64,000 nucleotides of DNA from Sialis fuliginosa (lineage: Eukaryota > Arthropoda > Insecta > Megaloptera > Sialidae). The notes beneath the pieces are model-generated. The model was not told where the DNA came from. It made no database searches and was given only the letters and a program-made list of their open reading frames with translations. Positions within the stretch are counted from its first letter, which is position 1, and the number at the start of each line of letters is the position of its first letter. The stretch covers positions 19,406,001 through 19,470,000 of the forward strand of contig OY540812.1 of NCBI GenBank assembly GCA_961205875.1, read 5' to 3'. A program made the position numbers and the translations under genes. This document shows positions 51,801 through 63,382 of the stretch, piece by piece.

Positions 51801-53924
51801 GGGTAATTTACGCTGGTCATTAAACGGAATTTGTATATAGATTTCTCACAACGTGTGCTGTATGGGTGTTGAAACTTTCAAAACTATGTATTTCATAAAT
51901 AAGTATCTATTTAACATGCATATACACTAAATAAATATTAGTCATAATTTTAGCTAGTTTATTACTGATTGTAGCCCATTTAATTTAAAATTTATGAGAG
52001 AGGGGCAGGAGTTTCCATATTTTTTCAGTAGTGTAAGCAAAGCAAGATGACCAAAATTGTTGCTAATATTATGTATATTCACAAAAAAATATAATATAAT
52101 ATAAAAGGCCATAATCCTACACTATATTAATGTAGACAACCCAACATGCTTTTATATTTATTTTTGTAAAAATATTATAGCCTGACGGCTGCCTACATGG
52201 TCCGCTGCCCAGTGGCCTCCAATTTTAAAGCTTATCTTTTTTATTATTCACTCTAAAAAATTTTAATTCTATAAAAATATAGTTATATTAATTATTAATT
52301 GTAATAAAATATAATAAAATCTAATTAATTTCACCTTTCATAAGTAACTATTATTGTAGGTATGTAAACAAGTCGTTCAGAAGCCAAAACAAAAAATATG
52401 AAATATTTCCCATGAAAGTTTTCTACTAAAAATGAAAATTAACAAAACGCGATCAAATTGAAATATCATTGTGTTTAGGAACTAATAAATCTCTGTAAAT
52501 TCCCAAGATCACGTTCAAATTTAAATATTTTTTTAACAAGAAATGTACATGTTTACATACCATAGTGTGAATTTAAAAATACGTGAAATAATTACACCGA
52601 TATATTTTTGTAAGAAATTCGATACAATATCATTTATTTAAAATAATCATTATATGTAAATAATTTTGTTTATGTTCTATTTGATAGAGGTATATATTGG
52701 TTAATTGGTGAAAGAAAGATTGATTGAAAGTAACCTCATTATATATCAACATGACGGCATGTATGTAAGCTTTAATAAACTGAAATAGTTTTTAATCGAT
52801 GTTGTAAAGATATTTAATTGCCTTGTCTTAACTCGTGATTTTTAATTAAATATGTTTTGACTATAATAAGCTATATAACGATTAGATTGGTCCAAGAGAT
52901 ATAACTACCTCATTAACAGATTTTATATCTGTCAAACAAAGTTGCGAACCTATTTATTTCATCAGAGTGAACGTTTTTAATTGCTGATAATTGGTATGAT
53001 ATTCATTAGGTTTTATGATTGTGATCTTGTATTTTAATAGTTTTTACAATATAATTGATATTATAGTGGCCTTATTTTTTATTATTCAGTGTGCAACAAA
53101 AAGTATAGTTTTTGCTACGTTAATAGGTATTAGTTTTTATTTCTTTGACAATATAAACTTTTTTTTAAATAGATATTTTGGTATGATACTAATTTTAAAA
53201 CGAAGCCTATAAATACAGAAAGCAAATAAAAAAAATAAAAAACTATTTTAAATTTATTATAATTGATAAATTTCTCTGCTCTATTAACTCGAAAATAAAT
53301 GTTCATTAAAAAATAACCTGCTTAAAAATTAAATTTAATATAACCCATTGATGTAAAATCACCTGAGCCACACATGTTGATATTTTGTCAAACTATTTTT
53401 ATGTTGCTATAAACCATTCACCGTAACTAGATTTTAAATTTCTCACATAAAATATGGTCCCATTATACATGCAATTATAACGAAATATACATACATACAT
53501 ATAAATGATATGCGCTCCTCTTTGAATTGAAATTTATTTAAATATATCTATGTATATATTAAATTAAAATTGTAAAATATTGGTCATTTAATTTAATAAT
53601 TAAACAGTATGCATGCTATTTATTATCTTGGATATAGGATGCATAAATTTTGTATTGCATTTTAAAACTATTAATTCAGTACAAAGGAAATATTAAAACA
53701 ACATAAATAAAGTAATTAGTTTTTGTTATATTTCATTTAAAAAAAAAACTATATTAGAAATTATTTACCTAACTAAAAATCACTAGATATTTGATTCCTT
53801 GAGGTTCCTAAAAAATTGAAGGAAGGAAAGATAATCTGTTGGTCCCCATTATTATGTGATGACATTTCTTACATCTACCCCCTTATGGGTGCCTTAGTGG
53901 CGATGGACATATAACAACGCTGCT
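51801..53924. other. AT-rich noncoding sequence
   Basis: No gene recognised. Confidence 0.45.
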
Positions 53925-53926
53925 TA

Positions 53927-55031
53927 CACTGCAAATGCTAGTTTGTTAAAAACACACCAAAATGTGTTACAAAATACACATGAGTGTGTTATTTGACACA
54001 CATAAGTGTGTAGTCAAGATTAAGTGTGTTAGTTTACACGTTTGATCTTTGTAATTGACACGCTTATCCGTGTTAAAAGAGTAACACACTTTCTGGTGTG
54101 TAAAAAATAATTTGTAAATCATAATCAAAAATATTATTTACACACTTGAGTGTGTTGAAATGACACGTTTAATATCTACTAACACACTTTTTGGAGAACT
54201 ACACACTTTGAAAATAAACACACTTGTTGGTGTGTTAGAATATATTATAGGTGAATATAGCCTATATACATTCGATCTTTCTCTCTCTATAGTCATGATA
54301 CCATATTCGCTCTCACTCTTTTGCCATATAGAGTGTATAGAACGATTTGACATTCATGTCGCATCATAATCTTTCATCATTCCGATTGAATTGAGCTTGA
54401 TATTTGTATATTAAATTAATATAGAAAAGAAAGTTTATTGTCTGATAGGTGAAATGTTTCACACAAAAAGATATATCGGGTGTAGAATTGATACGTCAAG
54501 GATTAATAAACGCAACTACAACTGACAGCATTGTGAAGATGATGCTACAGGGAAAATTAATTATTTTATAAAAAGAAGACCCGGATAGAAATAATAGAAT
54601 ATGTGATGTGGAATTGTAGATGAATTTTCGGATAAAAGTGATGTTCATATTGTTTTGATATCATCAACTAAAAGTGATAATAATATCGTGCCAGAGGATA
54701 AAATTGTTACAATTAATTTAGATATGCTTTATGTGGCTGATTAATCGAAGAAGAAAAAAATTATTTTGTAGTGTATATTATTTAAAATCATTGTATTTAT
54801 ATTTGTTCAATAATAATTTCTTAATAAAATGTGGTTTACAGATTTATTACAATAACACGCTTTGTAGTGTGTTAATTCACTAACACACTAAAAGCGTGTT
54901 TAAAAAACGTGTTAAAACTACACACCTTAAAGTGTGTTTATAAAAGAACACACCAAAAAAGGGATTAAATATGACTACATGAAAACGACACACTTAGGTG
55001 TGTCAAAATAACACACTTGCTATTTGCAGTG
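53927..55031. mobile_element. 1.1-kb TA-flanked element with ACACACTT/AAGTGTGT palindrome clusters
   Basis: Inverted ends CACTGCAAATGCTAG and, reversed, CACTGCAAATAGCAAG are bordered by TA on each side (53925-53926, 55032-55033). The left 310 bp and right 180 bp are packed with copies of an ACACACTT...AAGTGTGT-type motif in both orientations, many forming small palindromes (for example ACACACTTGAGTGTGT). The centre (about 54430-54760) holds short open stretches broken by stops, such as one coding for HIVLISSTKSDNN and LDMLYVAD, which may be a decayed gene. Superfamily not assigned. Confidence 0.6.
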
Positions 55032-55033
55032 TA

Positions 55034-57240
55034 CACATAAGAAGCAAGAATAACGTTATAATCACCCAGGCCCTTTAAAGTTTATAAAAATAGGATTTTT
55101 AGAAACATCTGATATTTATTAACAAGTAGGTAAATCAGCTATTATATCATGTAGTATACAAAAATGTATTCTATTTAGTGACATCGAAATTTCAGAATAG
55201 TCTTTAAATGTTCATTATACAGTTATTATAAACCTATTAAAATTTAAAACCATATCAATTAAAAATTCAATAGTTACAGTCCTATACATAAAGTCAATCA
55301 AAAATACTGGTTCCAAAAGTGGGTTCCGCGAAATCCTGAGGTTCCACGGAAAAGTTCAAGGGTTCCAATTGTTTATTGGCGATGCTTTGATTATTTTTAT
55401 AACACTTAAATCCAGCCCCTAAATTAAAATATAAATATGGTTAGGGTTCTGCAATTTTTGAAAATCATGTAAGGGTTCTGCGATAAAATAAATTAAAGAA
55501 TCGCTCGTATAGTTATCTTCAAAAATTGCATAAAACAACGAACTACTAATAGAGCATTTTCTCAACAACTTGAGACATAATAAATCAAAACTAAACCGCG
55601 ATGCAACTGTATATTATATACAATTTTCTGGTGTGGAAGGTTTGAATCTTCTTCTATCTGGCTTCACACCGAAAATAGGACAAACTTGATAACCAGTTAG
55701 GGTAATTTGCATACAGTGGCAATGTTACAAGATAGTTAGACTAATGCAACAAGAGAGAGAGAAATAGTCGCGATTAGGTGTGTAACCACACCCTCTCTCA
55801 CCCACCCTGTCTAGTTTCTTGCACTTTGTTGTTTCAACACGAACTTGTAACTTGTACACAGGGTGTTAGTTAAATAACTACTACTAAATGCATTCTCGTG
55901 TGTTATATGTTTGCAAGAAATTTAGATTATCTTGAATAGTTTATTATTAACCCGTATGTTCACGGATTTTGGGGTTTTAAATGTAAAACCGAGACAATGG
56001 TGGGAATAATTAAGAGCATTTTAACGGGTTTAACGGGCGTACATTTTATCATGCAGAATGTTTTATAGCTACATAATATATGTATTTATAGATTTATTTT
56101 ATAATTTACCTACAATAAAGGTTTTTTTTGTTTAGTATATATGTAATAGCTACGTATGTATGTACATTGATAATTTTTTTCCAATAATAAAATGATTGAT
56201 TCATTAATGTCGGTTATCTAAAATAGAGGTATTTTTATAAAACAAAATATATTATAATGAGTCCAAATTTTATTTCAGTAGATACATTTATTTTAAAAGT
56301 GTATTTGATATTTTATTAAGTATATATTTATTTATAATAATTTTCAATTAAGTTTATTTTATAAGTGTCTTACATACGATTAAATTTATAAATAAAATCT
56401 CTCGTCTGGTTTTTTTTCCCTCTCTCCTATCCGGATATCATATCAATATTATGTTTGCTTTTATGTTGGTGTTGTGAGATTTGTAATTTAAATTATTTAT
56501 AATTAATGTCATTAAGAAATGTGACATGATCATAATTGACAAATATCACTAATTACATTTAAATAAATAATTATATGAATTTACATTTCCTCTTAACAGT
56601 ACATATAAATCACAAATATATAATTAATGTAATTTATATTACTTGATTCCTACATACTAATCCTATATGCTTTACAAATAAAAGCCTAATTATTATCTAA
56701 TCAAAACAGTGACAATCTACTGTCACTCTTGATTATTATAAATTCATATTATGATATTAATTATACAGAAATAACAAACTATATGTTCCAATTTAGCTAC
56801 CCCTACACATACCATCAAGTTTGTGAGCTTTGTTTGTATGAAACATGTTTAACATACATATGCATGTATGTTATTCTACATGTTGCATAATGTTTGAACA
56901 TTTTCTCGTAACTCGTACAACAAAACTTACTTAAATATTGATGTGTCGTTTGGGAGTTGAATGAGTAGGTATATTTTATAACTTGTTTACCTAAATATAA
57001 TTTGTTTATGCCTATTTATAATATTTTATCATTTATAAAATTTTTATTATATACATATTCATTTTGAAAATAAAATTTCATATTTATAGTAGATTTACAA
57101 TCAACCGAAAAACAATAATAATATGAAAGCAATATTCTTGTGTTTTTATATCTAGTATACAGGTAGTACTGCAATTTAACGTAAGATTTGTAATAAATTA
57201 TGAATATCTTTGCACTACAACAGTACTGTACTGTAAATAC
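55034..57240. other. AT-rich noncoding sequence
   Basis: 55310-55500 has repeated GGGTTCC/GGTTCC and GGGTTCTGCRA words, possibly a hAT-like remnant. 55640-55870 is GC-richer with a (GA)n run. No gene recognised. Confidence 0.4.
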
Positions 57241-57348
57241 TACACGAGCTGAAAAGTCTTTGGCCTGACATACAAATGGCGACATAAACAAAAAATCCTT
57301 ATGATTCCCATAGAGTATCAACCTTAAATAGAATACTGTCAAAATTTC

Positions 57349-57830
57349 ATGACATTTCATGTACTCTTGTTCAATTTACAGCCTTCGAAACATTGTTTTT
57401 TGATGGGGAAAAATACCGTCCAAATAAAGGAATGGCTTGATAAGTGTTACGGCACATCTACCCCAGCTAATTCAACCGTAAAATATTGGTCAAGGCAAAA
57501 CGGCCGCAAATGGCGAAAAAAAATTATGTTTCTCCAATGCACCATCACACAAGGCCCACGTTACGACCGATAAATTGAAGGAATTGCGTTATGAATCGGT
57601 TCCGCACCCACCGTATTCTTCTGACTTGGCCCCCAGCGACTACTATCTTTTTCCAAAATTGAAAATGTGGCTGGCAAAAGATTTTACTCTAATGAAGAGG
57701 TCGAGTTAGAGATAAATGCCTATTTTGTGGGACTTGACGCGAACCACTCTAAGACCGGTATCGAAATGATAGAGGACCGTTGGAACAAGTGCATTACTCT
57801 AAGATGGAGATTATGTCGAAGAATAAAAGT
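57349..57830 (+). pseudogene. mariner transposase, internally deleted and frameshifted
   Basis: The N-terminal part (57349-57479) reads as the mariner helix-turn-helix region (KHCFLMGKNTVQIKEWLDKC, then STVKYW). It then jumps to the C-terminal catalytic part at about 57520: NAPSHKAHVTTDKLKEL, then VPHPPYSSDLAPSDYYLF (57599-57652). After another frameshift near 57665 come AGKRFYSNEEVE and GIEMIEDRWNKC. About half of a usual 340-residue protein is missing. The deletion removes the first catalytic Asp region, a small deletion before NAPSHK removes the second Asp, and only the third (57638-57640) of the DD34D triad remains. Upstream CACGAGCTGAAAAGTCTTTG (57243-57262) resembles a mariner inverted terminus; no matching right end was found. 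Non-functional fossil. Confidence 0.88.
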
Positions 57831-57900
57831 GTTTTTTTCATTAAAAAAATCATTTTTTCATACATATTTTATCACAAGTAATACACCGTTTGTTACTTAA

Positions 57901-58970
57901 AATAAATTGGTGTTATTTTTATTCTTTATTAAGTTACATCAAAAACATTTGGAAGTTTTTTTTATCCCATATATGATTGACTACCCTTGGTAACATTTAT
58001 TTCAAATAATCGACACTCTACTGTAAAAATATGTAACGTTTACACCACAGCTAATTTGACTTACAATTAGACTGTGGATATCGCTCATATACGCAGTATT
58101 TACTGGAAGTTAAAAATGCCTTCAATAAACTATGTCCATAAAAAATCTATTCATAAATTTCTATTTATGATACTAAAAACAAAAACCTCACTTGTTGATA
58201 CGCTTATAATCAGCATTTTATTACAATACCCATGCATTATTTAAATGTAAATAGAATTATAAATGTTCTATGTACACCATTATATATTTGCATATATAAT
58301 TGCAATCTCCAATCTCTATTAACAGTTTCTTATCGGTAGTTACTCTTGACTGCGTCGTGATGATGTGCCATACCAACCTCTTTCACCCCTCACCCGGAGT
58401 CTGCCCTTGTCTCATAACGTGATCCTAGTTTCTTGTGTTATGTTCGAACAACAGTTTCTGTGAAAATTAGTTCATGAGTTGTGTGATTTAAGATAATCTA
58501 TTATAAATTATGTAAACTTGTACTGTTTGTTAGTCTACACCTACAGCAATTAACAGACATGTAAAATAATATGATGATTGGTATATTTTTTATTTCATTT
58601 ATTGTTTATCTTTCAATTACATAAGATGTTGTACATTACCTATAATTATAATTAAAACTGTAAGCAGGTACAGCAAATATAAAAATTTCGAATAATGAAA
58701 TATGACAAATTAAAACACAAATTGCAACTGATTCATTTTTATACAGAAGTGTCATCATGGATAAGTAAAATCAAATACACTGCCGACCAAAAGTTTTGAT
58801 ACACTTATTCTCCTGCTTTCAAAAAATATATTTTTTGTTATTCAATGATAAGTTAATTAATGAAAGCAAAAATAAAATATATTAAATAAAAAGTACCCAC
58901 TTGATAGAAATATTACAATATATGGTATGATATATAATTATTTACTTTTGTGATCGATAAAGGTCTGTCC
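57901..58970. other. AT-rich noncoding sequence
   Basis: Nothing recognised. Confidence 0.4.
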
Positions 58971-59148
58971 AGATTATCGAGCCGGTCTCGGCCCGATCTC
59001 GTTCCAATCAAATATAAATATACAATAAACAATTAAATCATTCACACTATGGTAGCGCTCAGGTCTCGGTCTAATCACGCTCCGATACAGTATTACTTTA
59101 CTGAATATTTGACTAGAGCGAGACCGGACCGAGACCGGCACGATAGAT
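58971..59148. repeat. Short MITE with CGGTCTCGG inverted ends
   Basis: Left TTATCGAGCCGGTCTCGGCC and right GGACCGAGACCGGCACGATA are inverted copies flanking about 110 bp. An internal CTCAGGTCTCGGTC block adds a third copy. Related to 33825-34012. Confidence 0.55.
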
Positions 59149-60844
59149 TAATTGTGTAATCCAAGTTTTTTTTGCTTGTATATAAATGAATTAATATAAA
59201 CATTTTAAAGTCATTTAATGTGATTTAATTAAATAGGTAAAGATTACTAGCAATTATGAGCTTAAATCCTAATAATTTTATGTCGGTTTGCTAAATTCTA
59301 GTTATTTATTTTTTTATTATTTGTATCATAATACAATTATTTAAATAAAAATAACATAATTAAAAAAAATTGTGTAAAATCTGGTTTTCAATGGTGTATA
59401 CTTATACAAACTTTGGTCTGTAATGTATATAAAAAAATTAATACTTCCAATTCAGTAAAACACACATAAAACTTTGTAGAAACAGATCACTTTGTATTAT
59501 CTTTTCAAAAAACCAATGCAACTGCATAATGCCCAAAGATAAAAAATGTGTTTCTAAAGGTGTAAATCATATTCTAGTAGAATTGTTATATTTAACAACG
59601 TAATTACATACTATTACGTTAGGTTAATAAGACAGCTTAAATAGTTTAAATAACATGTTACAACGTCAAATAACCGTGTTTAAAGTAATAGCCCTTAATT
59701 AACACCAAATGGGTTCCTAATATGTTATAATTATCGATAAATATGTAATTTGTTGTTCATATATAACTCCAAACGTACATGTAGTAAAGATTTTTAGTAC
59801 TCAATACAATGCTGCAGAATCGTTAACTCGCAATTAGATGTATTTTAAAAAAAATTTATGATAATCTAAAAGTCCAACGGTAAATCACGTTTTAGAAAAG
59901 AACAATAAATTCAAGTTCTAGTTTTGGAAAATATTATTATTTTTAAATAATCTTATTAAAGGCGCTAGTAAAAAGAATACTGACAATTAAATCATTCAAA
60001 TTAGCCAATACCTAGACACGAATTTTTATTTTTATTTTTATAGAATAGTTCAATTTTTTAGATAGCCTCTTATGTGTATTAACTTAAAATATAAATGGGA
60101 TTATATTATGTTAAATCATCCAGGGGGGAAGGCAATTGACTTGTCTTATGTTAGACATTTATTTCAACCTTTTGTAGTCATTTGAATACGCAAAGTTTGA
60201 TATCTTATAATATGACAGCGAAAAATTAAAAATTATTTAAAAATATCAATAAAATTTCGATTTCGTTTCCATATTTGGTACCTGCTTACACAAAAACCGA
60301 ACCGAATTTAATAACCTGTCATAAATATTACCTTTTTTATTTTTTCAAGAATAACTGACAACTTTATGTTCGTTATTATTTTTGTTCCATATGTTTATGC
60401 ACTTTTATATTTTTCTTACGGTAGGTATTTTAAACTACAAAGAAAATAACAAAACGTTTTAAATTTCTAGTAAAAATAACTTAATTTCATAGAAACCTAT
60501 TTCGAAAACTAAATAAATCTGAATAATACTTCTCTACATTATTGAAGAAGGCACCTCCATAAAACTAGTTTAAAAATTTTATAACAATTTTCAAACTTTT
60601 AGTTTAAAATTCACGAATAAATCTAAATTTACTTTTTATAGATTCTGATCTTGCCAATATTGAAGATAACTAATACATATAACTACAGCCTGCCCCATAT
60701 TAAAGTACCTATACTTAATTGCATTCTGTTCGTTCGAAATCATATTATTTATTACCTGTAAAATTTCGAACCAGCAAAGATTTTTTAAAATTAATGTTAT
60801 AACCTAAAAATTACCTTCGGCACATATTGTATTATAAATTAAAT
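59149..60844. other. AT-rich noncoding sequence
   Basis: No gene recognised. Confidence 0.45.
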
Positions 60845-61020
60845 TACGAGATGAAGATTCAACGGGAGCCTGCGGGTCAAGCACGCTCACGACTGATCGG
60901 TGAGGCCGGCCGCGCGCCGATAGCTCGTTATGCTAATTCCAGTCCCAACCCGGGGCTAAATTGAATGGGACGCTATAAATACTCACTTATTAGCACTGTT
61001 TAACAGATAATAAGATAATA
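60845..61020 (+). promoter_or_regulatory. GC island followed by TATA box and paired GATA sites
   Basis: A CpG-rich stretch (GGCCGGCCGCGCGCCGATAG near 60905-60925) precedes TATAAAT (60974-60980). AGATAA follows at 61005-61010 and 61013-61018. The layout resembles a TATA promoter firing rightward. Motifs are read directly; activity is inferred. Confidence 0.3.
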
Positions 61021-61058
61021 AACGTTTCACAGAAGTGTCTGGTGCGACGCCTTAAATT

Positions 61059-61250
61059 ATGCATGTCTTTTCTGCCATTATGCGACATTATTCACTCTAT
61101 ATCTTCGTTGTTTTCTTTGGCTTGTTTGTGTGTACCAAATTATGGGTCCTTTCACACGGACGCTTAAGTAGGAACGAAATTATACAATTTTTATCACAAT
61201 CCATGTGTATAATAAGCAAATTGTCAGTGATAACTATAGGGAAATGTTGA
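61059..61250 (+). CDS. Possible 63-codon ORF downstream of the TATA box
   Basis: The ATG lies about 80 bp after TATAAAT. The product starts with a hydrophobic segment (about residues 12-27, YSLYIFVVFFGLFVCT) that could be a signal or membrane helix, followed by a mildly basic part (GRLSRNE). No family is recognised. Many chance ORFs of this size exist in the window, so only the promoter-like context favours it; it could equally be part of a first exon or nothing. Confidence 0.12.
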   Translation: MHVFSAIMRHYSLYIFVVFFGLFVCTKLWVLSHGRLSRNEIIQFLSQSMCIISKLSVITIGKC

Positions 61251-61339
61251 TTTTATCTAATTCTAAAAAATGTATTTTATGTCACAGATGAAAACAGTAT
61301 AATATTTTAGTTTAGTTACAGCTGTTTCATAAAATAAAA

Positions 61340-61810
61340 TACTGGCACTAGTCTTGGATATGACCCCATAATCGGTTGTTTTTTTAAATTAAATGTACTG
61401 AATTAGAATAATATTTGTTGATATTTGATTACTACCATTTCTGAATATTAATCTATATACACTTAACTGTCTTACAGCGTGATTTGATGAAAATCGGCCA
61501 ATAGGTGTTAAAATGATGGACATTTAAACTAATTATTAGTATAATTTATTTATTTTTACGATTTTTTCTTTTATATCTTTTGTATAGTAGTACTTATCAT
61601 TTTGTATCCATCACTGCGTGGTCATTACTGGTTTTACTTTATCCATTACTGGAGAAAAATATAAATAAAATGAAAGGCTATAATTTAAAAAACAAACTAT
61701 ATTAGCGGACTTTTATTAGTAATATGAGTTCATGAGAATTACAAAAAAAAGCCCGTCAATCAAAAAAACAGTAAATCTTACTCTTATAGCAGCCATAACT
61801 GGTGCCAGTA
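61340..61810. mobile_element. MITE family copy C
   Basis: Third member of the family at 10653 and 32654. Ends TACTGGCACTAGTC and ACTGGTGCCAGTA are inverted, and TA stands at both outer edges, consistent with a TA target duplication. It has an internal deletion near 61555 relative to copy B. Confidence 0.7.
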
Positions 61811-61929
61811 CCTTATTTATTTTTATCCTTATTTACACAAATTAATTTTTTTTCCTTAAATTAATAAAACCTGTTCATATGAAATAACACAGAACCCAGC
61901 AGATCTCTGTCGCTATTTTCTTTGTTATC

Positions 61930-62110
61930 CTCGCATTTGATTCTCGGAAACGACGTAGACGAAATTGTGATTAACTCGGCAAATGAGTCACACTACTTTC
62001 GCCTACTCCACGCTTAATTTGCCGGCTGGAAACGCCGCCGCCTTTGTCCAGGCAAAGACACGCACACTGTTTAGGAATCGTGTAAATTACATTTGTAACC
62101 AACTGTGTTG
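61930..62110. other. GC-richer stretch with AP-1-like site
   Basis: TGAGTCA at 61984-61990, then GCCGGCTGGAAACGCCGCCG. ORFs of 71 codons on both strands overlap here with no recognised domain. Confidence 0.2.
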
Positions 62111-62199
62111 CATCGTCAATTGGTTTCGACAAAAAATGATCTATTTGTGTTGTCGAGGTGTTGTTTATTTGATTGAAAATGTTCATTTAATTCGTTAAT

Positions 62200-63110
62200 T
62201 TTGTAGATAATAGGAGTAAAGTGTAATTTTATATCTTTCAGTTTCATGCTTTATTTGGTGTGTTCGTATTTAGGGATTATTTAAAATCAAATCAATTCGA
62301 CTATGTTTCACTAAACCCAAATTATTATTTTTTAATAAAATGAACAAAAATACTTTCATTTGAATGCAGACTTCATCATTTCCAGAAAAAAATTAACTAA
62401 ATTTTATTTTTGAAATAAATACCAATATATAAATTTTAAATTCTGTTAGTTTTTCAAATTTTGTGTCTGTTTTGTTTGTACCAGCTTGACATGAAAACAA
62501 CGTACTGATTTTGATGGAATTTTCACTACTATAAAACCTGAGACCTTAAATTAGTTTAGGCAGAACCGTATTAAAGAACATTTAAAATTGATATTTATTT
62601 AGATATTATAAAAAATACGTAGTTTTATGTTGTTGGTTAGCAAGTATTAACCCTTATCGTAAATTTTACAAATGTAACTGGTATCGTGGGGTATTTGCGG
62701 TACCCACTGAAGATTAGTTTTTGGTAAGCTAGTTTTAATAATGACACTAGATAATAGTTTATAAATGATAAATAAGACACTCATTTTATGTAATAAACTA
62801 GCTTTTATTACCATTATTTTACTTAATTATCTTCTACGAGAGATGAGAACCCGTGTCGCGGCGTGCGGTAAGGAAAGATCGTTCCGAGTAGCTGCGGGGC
62901 AAAGGGAATGATCACAGGCCAGTATTCTTTTGATTGTCAATTGTTTATTTTATTTTCAATAATTAACTTTTTAATTATTTTTACTTTTTGTTCTGATTCG
63001 TTTTTGTTAGGTAGGTAATTTAAGTGTTATTTGGTTTTTATTACAATAATAACTAATCGTGTTTGTATTTAATTCAACTTTATTTTTTTCTAAATCCTAA
63101 ACAATAATTC
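62200..63110. other. AT-rich noncoding sequence, possibly the body of a Helitron-like element
   Basis: No gene. A GC-richer patch at 62840-62920 may belong to the element whose 3' end is at 63148; no 5' end was found. Confidence 0.3.
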
Positions 63111-63118
63111 CGTAGTCC

Positions 63119-63148
63119 ACGCGAGCGAAGCCGCGCGGGCCCAGCTAG
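63119..63148 (+). repeat. Helitron-like 3' terminus
   Basis: ACGCGAGCGAAGCCGCGCGG can form a short CGCG hairpin, followed by GCCCAG and CTAG (63145-63148) then T. A GC hairpin a few bases before a CTRR end followed by T is the Helitron 3' signature, and this wording is common in moths and butterflies. Confidence 0.6.
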
Positions 63149-63368
63149 TAAATGTATAAAAATGATAAGGGTCACGCAATGTCCGTAACTGAGCAGCCAG
63201 TCGCGGTGGCATTCACCGTTTTGAAATATACACGCAGGCTAAGCTGCAGGGAAATTAGAGTATTTTGTTAATGAAATCCTCACATGACCCTCTAACTCGT
63301 TTTAACCTACAATGATCAGCCCATATGCAACATTTTCATCCATCTTATTATCCTAGTATTAAAAAAAA

Positions 63369-63382
63369 ACACACACACACAC
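63369..63382 (+). repeat. (AC)n microsatellite
   Basis: Short run of AC units after a poly-A stretch. Confidence 0.8.

Noticed and set aside
53940..55030. The ACACACTT clusters as a CA/TG microsatellite
   Set aside because: Motifs are spaced, occur in both orientations and sit between defined inverted ends, unlike a simple repeat.
57016..57360. 114-codon minus-strand ORF upstream of the mariner remnant
   Set aside because: Rich in Tyr, Phe and Lys from AT-rich DNA and overlaps the mariner 5' region; no known domain.
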